This document shows positions 21,504 through 23,974 of a stretch of DNA of 23,974 nt, in pieces. The notes beneath the pieces were generated by a model. That model was not told the origin of the DNA, did no database searches, and saw only the letters and a list, made by a program, of their open reading frames with translations. The position numbers and the translations under genes were made by a program. Numbering within the stretch: position 1 is the first letter of the stretch; each line of letters begins with the position of its first letter. Origin of the DNA: Bacteroidota bacterium (GTDB lineage: Bacteria > Bacteroidota > Bacteroidia > Chitinophagales > LD1); assembly GCA_018267355.1 (NCBI GenBank), contig JAFDYP010000427.1:1-23974 (forward strand), written 5' to 3'.

Positions 21504-23792
21504 TTAGTGCTTGATCACAGTAGTAGAATCTGTCGTAGTTACGATGCTGTCACCTACTACTTCCTTCTTCTGCTCTACGTGTGTCTCGATGGTAGTAGGC
21601 ACTGCGTCTACAGCAGCTACGGCCTTCTCCTTAGCCAGCAGCGGAGCCAGCGTCAGGCCTACGAGGCAGGAGAGCTTGATGAGGATATTCATAGACGGGC
21701 CCGATGTATCCTTGAATGGATCACCTACTGTGTCACCCACTACGGCAGCCTTGTGCGGCTCAGACTTCTTGTAGTATGTCTTGCCATCTATCTCTACACC
21801 CTTCTCAAATGACTTCTTGGCATTATCCCAGGCACCACCGGCATTATTCTGAAAGATAGCCCACATCACACCGCTCACAGTCACACCAGCCATATAGGCA
21901 CCAAGCGCCTCAGCACCCATCACCAGGCCGATCAGGATCGGAGTCACGATAGTGAGCACACCTGGCAGCATCATTTCGCGGAGCGCAGCCTTGGTAGAGA
22001 TCTCTACGCACTTGCCGTACTCTGGCTTGCCTGTACCCTCCAGGATACCTGGTATCTCGCGGAACTGGCGGCGAACTTCATTCACCATGTCCATCGCAGC
22101 CTTACCTACAGAGTTCATAGCGAGGGCCGAGAATACTACCGGGATCATACCACCTACGAAGAGTGCAGCTAGCACCTTTGCATCGAAGATATTGATACCG
22201 CGGATACCGGTGAAAGTCACATATGCCGCGAAGAGCGCGAGAGCTGTCAGCGCCGCAGAGGCGATCGCAAAGCCCTTGCCGATAGCAGCTGTTGTATTAC
22301 CTACAGAGTCGAGGATATCGGTCTTCTCACGTACGTCAGCTGGCAGTTCGCTCATTTCGGCGATACCACCTGCGTTATCAGAGATAGGGCCGAAGGCATC
22401 GATAGCCAGCTGCATAGCTGTAGTAGCCATCATAGCAGAGGCTGCGATACCTACACCGTAGAAACCAGCCAGTGCATAAGCACCCCAGATAGCACCTGCG
22501 AAGAGGAGCACAGGGAAGAAAGTAGAAAGCATACCTGTACCGAGGCCGGCGATGATGTTGGTAGCCGCACCAGTACCAGACTTCTGTACGATGTCGAGGA
22601 TAGGCTTCTTGCCCAGGCCGGTGTAGTACTCAGTGATAGAGCTGATCGCAGCACCTACGAACATACCTACACACACCGCCCAGAATACGCGGAGGCTGGA
22701 TACCTCAGTAGCCGTACTGGCAAAATCACCATCAGTGAACATGGTCATCTTCATGGTCTCAGGCAGCATCAGCTTGATCAGCGCAAAAGACGCAGCGAGG
22801 GCGATGATGATAGACACCCAGTTGCCACGATTGAGGGCAGACTGCACAGTATCAGTGTTAGAAGACTTGTCATCCTTGATGGTCACGAGGAAAGTACCGA
22901 TGATAGACGCTATGATACCTACCGCCGCGATGGTCATAGGTAGCAGGATCGGGCCGATACCGCCAAAGGCTGTAAGGCCCGGATTGTCACCTATGAGAAA
23001 GTTGCCTAGTACCATAGAAGCGAGTACAGTAGCTACATAAGATCCGAAGAGGTCGGCACCCATACCTGCTACGTCACCTACGTTGTCACCCACGTTGTCC
23101 GCGATAGTCGCCGGGTTGCGTGGATCATCCTCAGGGATACCAGCTTCTACCTTACCTACCAGGTCAGCGCCTACGTCGGCAGCCTTGGTATAGATACCAC
23201 CACCTACGCGGGCGAAGAGTGCGATAGACTCAGCACCTACAGAGAACCCAGCCAGTACTTCGAGTACCTTCTTCATCATCTCAGGGCCGCCATTATTGAT
23301 ATCACCATTCATGAAGAACTGGAAGAAGAAGATGAACAGGGTGCAGAGGCCCACTACAGCGAGGCCAGCCACGCCGAGGCCCATCACCGTACCGCCTGCA
23401 AAAGACACCTTCAGCGCCTTAGAGAGGCTCGTACGGGCAGCCTGCGTGGTGCGAACGTTAGCCTTGGTAGCCACATTCATACCGATGAAACCTGCGAGGG
23501 CGCTAAAGAAGCAGCCGATCACAAAGGAAACAACGATCAGGATATGGGAGTGCTCAGCCACTTTAGAGTTGAGCGTCAGCGCGCCGAGGCCTATACCAGC
23601 CACTACTACGTAGACGGCCAGGATACGATACTCAGCCTTGAGAAATGCCATAGCACCTTCCGCTATGTGGTTTGCTATACCGCTCATCTTGGCGTCACCG
23701 GCGTCTTGTTTTACCACCCAGCTCCGCAGAACCAGCATGTAGATCAAGCCCACCAGGCCAAACAACGGGAGAATGTAGATGATACTTTCCAT
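21504..23792 (-). CDS. hppA: Membrane-bound ion-translocating pyrophosphatase, probably K+-dependent and H+-pumping
   Basis: A 762-residue inner-membrane pump with about 16 helices that couples PPi hydrolysis to ion transport. The PPi/Mg site is clear: YTKAADVGADLVGKVE (201-216), EDDPRNPATIADNVGDNVGD (221-240) and the later AFGPISDNAGGIAEMSELP (466-484). GNTTAAIGKG (498-507) has Ala502 and Gly505, the K+-dependent signature (K+-independent enzymes have Lys and Thr there). The gate glutamate expected in helix 6 of Na+ or plant-like H+ pumps is missing (ADLFGSYVATVLAS, 246-259); a Glu is instead in helix 5 (GAESIALF, Glu188), as I recall for flavobacterial H+-PPases. The last helix is followed by an unusual tail of about 40 hydrophilic, Thr/Val-rich residues. 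Transcribed alone: its own -7 box upstream and a terminator downstream. Confidence 0.96.
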   Translation of the reverse strand: MESIIYILPLFGLVGLIYMLVLRSWVVKQDAGDAKMSGIANHIAEGAMAFLKAEYRILAVYVVVAGIGLGALTLNSKVAEHSHILIVVSFVIGCFFSALAGFIGMNVATKANVRTTQAARTSLSKALKVSFAGGTVMGLGVAGLAVVGLCTLFIFFFQFFMNGDINNGGPEMMKKVLEVLAGFSVGAESIALFARVGGGIYTKAADVGADLVGKVEAGIPEDDPRNPATIADNVGDNVGDVAGMGADLFGSYVATVLASMVLGNFLIGDNPGLTAFGGIGPILLPMTIAAVGIIASIIGTFLVTIKDDKSSNTDTVQSALNRGNWVSIIIALAASFALIKLMLPETMKMTMFTDGDFASTATEVSSLRVFWAVCVGMFVGAAISSITEYYTGLGKKPILDIVQKSGTGAATNIIAGLGTGMLSTFFPVLLFAGAIWGAYALAGFYGVGIAASAMMATTAMQLAIDAFGPISDNAGGIAEMSELPADVREKTDILDSVGNTTAAIGKGFAIASAALTALALFAAYVTFTGIRGINIFDAKVLAALFVGGMIPVVFSALAMNSVGKAAMDMVNEVRRQFREIPGILEGTGKPEYGKCVEISTKAALREMMLPGVLTIVTPILIGLVMGAEALGAYMAGVTVSGVMWAIFQNNAGGAWDNAKKSFEKGVEIDGKTYYKKSEPHKAAVVGDTVGDPFKDTSGPSMNILIKLSCLVGLTLAPLLAKEKAVAAVDAVPTTIETHVEQKKEVVGDSIVTTTDSTTVIKH

Positions 23793-23830
23793 ACCTGTTT
23801 TTTCTAATGTTTATTTTTTGAATTGGTCGG

Positions 23831-23838
23831 CAAAGATA
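23831..23838 (-). promoter_or_regulatory. Bacteroidota -7 promoter element of hppA
   Basis: On the minus strand TATCTTTG is an exact match to TAnnTTTG, 38 bases before the hppA ATG. The nearest upstream TTG (minus strand, 23854-23852) is only 13 bases away, shorter than usual for a -33 box. Confidence 0.45.
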
Positions 23839-23974
23839 AAAATGTAGGGGACAATTTATATTAAAACGGCCTGATGGCGCGGTTTTCAGGCGGTTTTTTG
23901 ACCGAAAAACAAGGCAAAAACCGGTTTTTAGAGCCTTCCGGTTCATATTTTGTCAATCTTATGTAACGCAAACT
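23839..23974. other. Gene-free AT-rich stretch with CGGTTTT repeats and a 14-base palindrome
   Basis: No credible reading frame is seen. CGGTT-type repeats occur at 23880, 23891, 23922 and 23939, with an inverted ACCGAAAAAC at 23901. AAAAACCGGTTTTT at 23916-23929 is a perfect palindrome. The stretch may be an upstream control region of hppA or the 3' flank of a gene outside the window. Confidence 0.4.

Noticed and set aside
21952..22461. 169-codon plus-strand open frame inside hppA.
   Set aside because: Ser/Ala/Pro-rich antisense translation caused by the hppA codon pattern.
1..23974. tRNA genes, CRISPR arrays, insertion sequences, toxin-antitoxin or defence genes.
   Set aside because: No cloverleaf, regularly spaced repeats, transposase or defence-type motif was recognised in either strand.

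Overview
The window looks like ordinary chromosomal DNA of a Bacteroidota bacterium, most likely of the Chitinophaga/Sphingobacteria type. Evidence: two secreted hydrolases end in type IX secretion (T9SS) sorting domains, there are many SPII lipoproteins, Shine-Dalgarno sequences are generally absent, one -7 box matches TAnnTTTG (upstream of hppA), and there is a chalcone-isomerase-like secreted protein and a Bacteroidota-style K+-dependent membrane pyrophosphatase. I see no rRNA, tRNA, CRISPR array, insertion sequence or phage gene. No gene-free stretch exceeds 300 bases; the longest are 23793-23974, 10237-10391, 8096-8243 and 4083-4228.

Layout. 1-2959 (+): 3' part of mnmG (tRNA wobble modification), then an Ig-like lipoprotein. 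2949-4082 (-): T9SS-exported PHB-depolymerase-like esterase, tail-overlapping the lipoprotein. 4229-6312 (+): a second T9SS alpha/beta hydrolase, translationally overlapping a short-chain dehydrogenase. 6391-8095 (+): tight cluster of gamma carbonic anhydrase, isopentenyl-diphosphate isomerase and O-methyltransferase. 8244-10236 (+): LysM glucosaminidase and lipoprotein MsrA, closed by a strong terminator inside a 101-bp palindromic element. 10392-12416 (+): hypoxanthine phosphoribosyltransferase and a secreted PhoX-like protein. 12403-14114 (-): MFS exporter and GNAT acetyltransferase in one unit. 14226-19334 (+): APC permease, two tandem paralogous lipoproteins of unknown function, and an outer-membrane protein with a phospholipase-A1-like motif. 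19335-19664 (-): small HExxH membrane protein. 19730-20134 (+): DoxX protein. 20191-20763 (-): chalcone-isomerase-like protein. 20845-21426 (+): GNAT protein. 21504-23792 (-): hppA.

Most genes are housekeeping or envelope functions. The most unusual signals are: (1) a set of ParB/parS-like CACGTG-centred palindromes, the best at 7534-7549 and 19339-19354, with several degenerate copies, in a region carrying mnmG, a gene often near the origin; (2) the tandem unknown lipoproteins beside an OMPLA-like protein; (3) a pyrophosphatase whose ion-gate glutamate appears moved to helix 5; (4) the palindromic element after msrA; (5) a perfect hairpin abutting the PhoX start codon. I see no clear new defence or mobile system.
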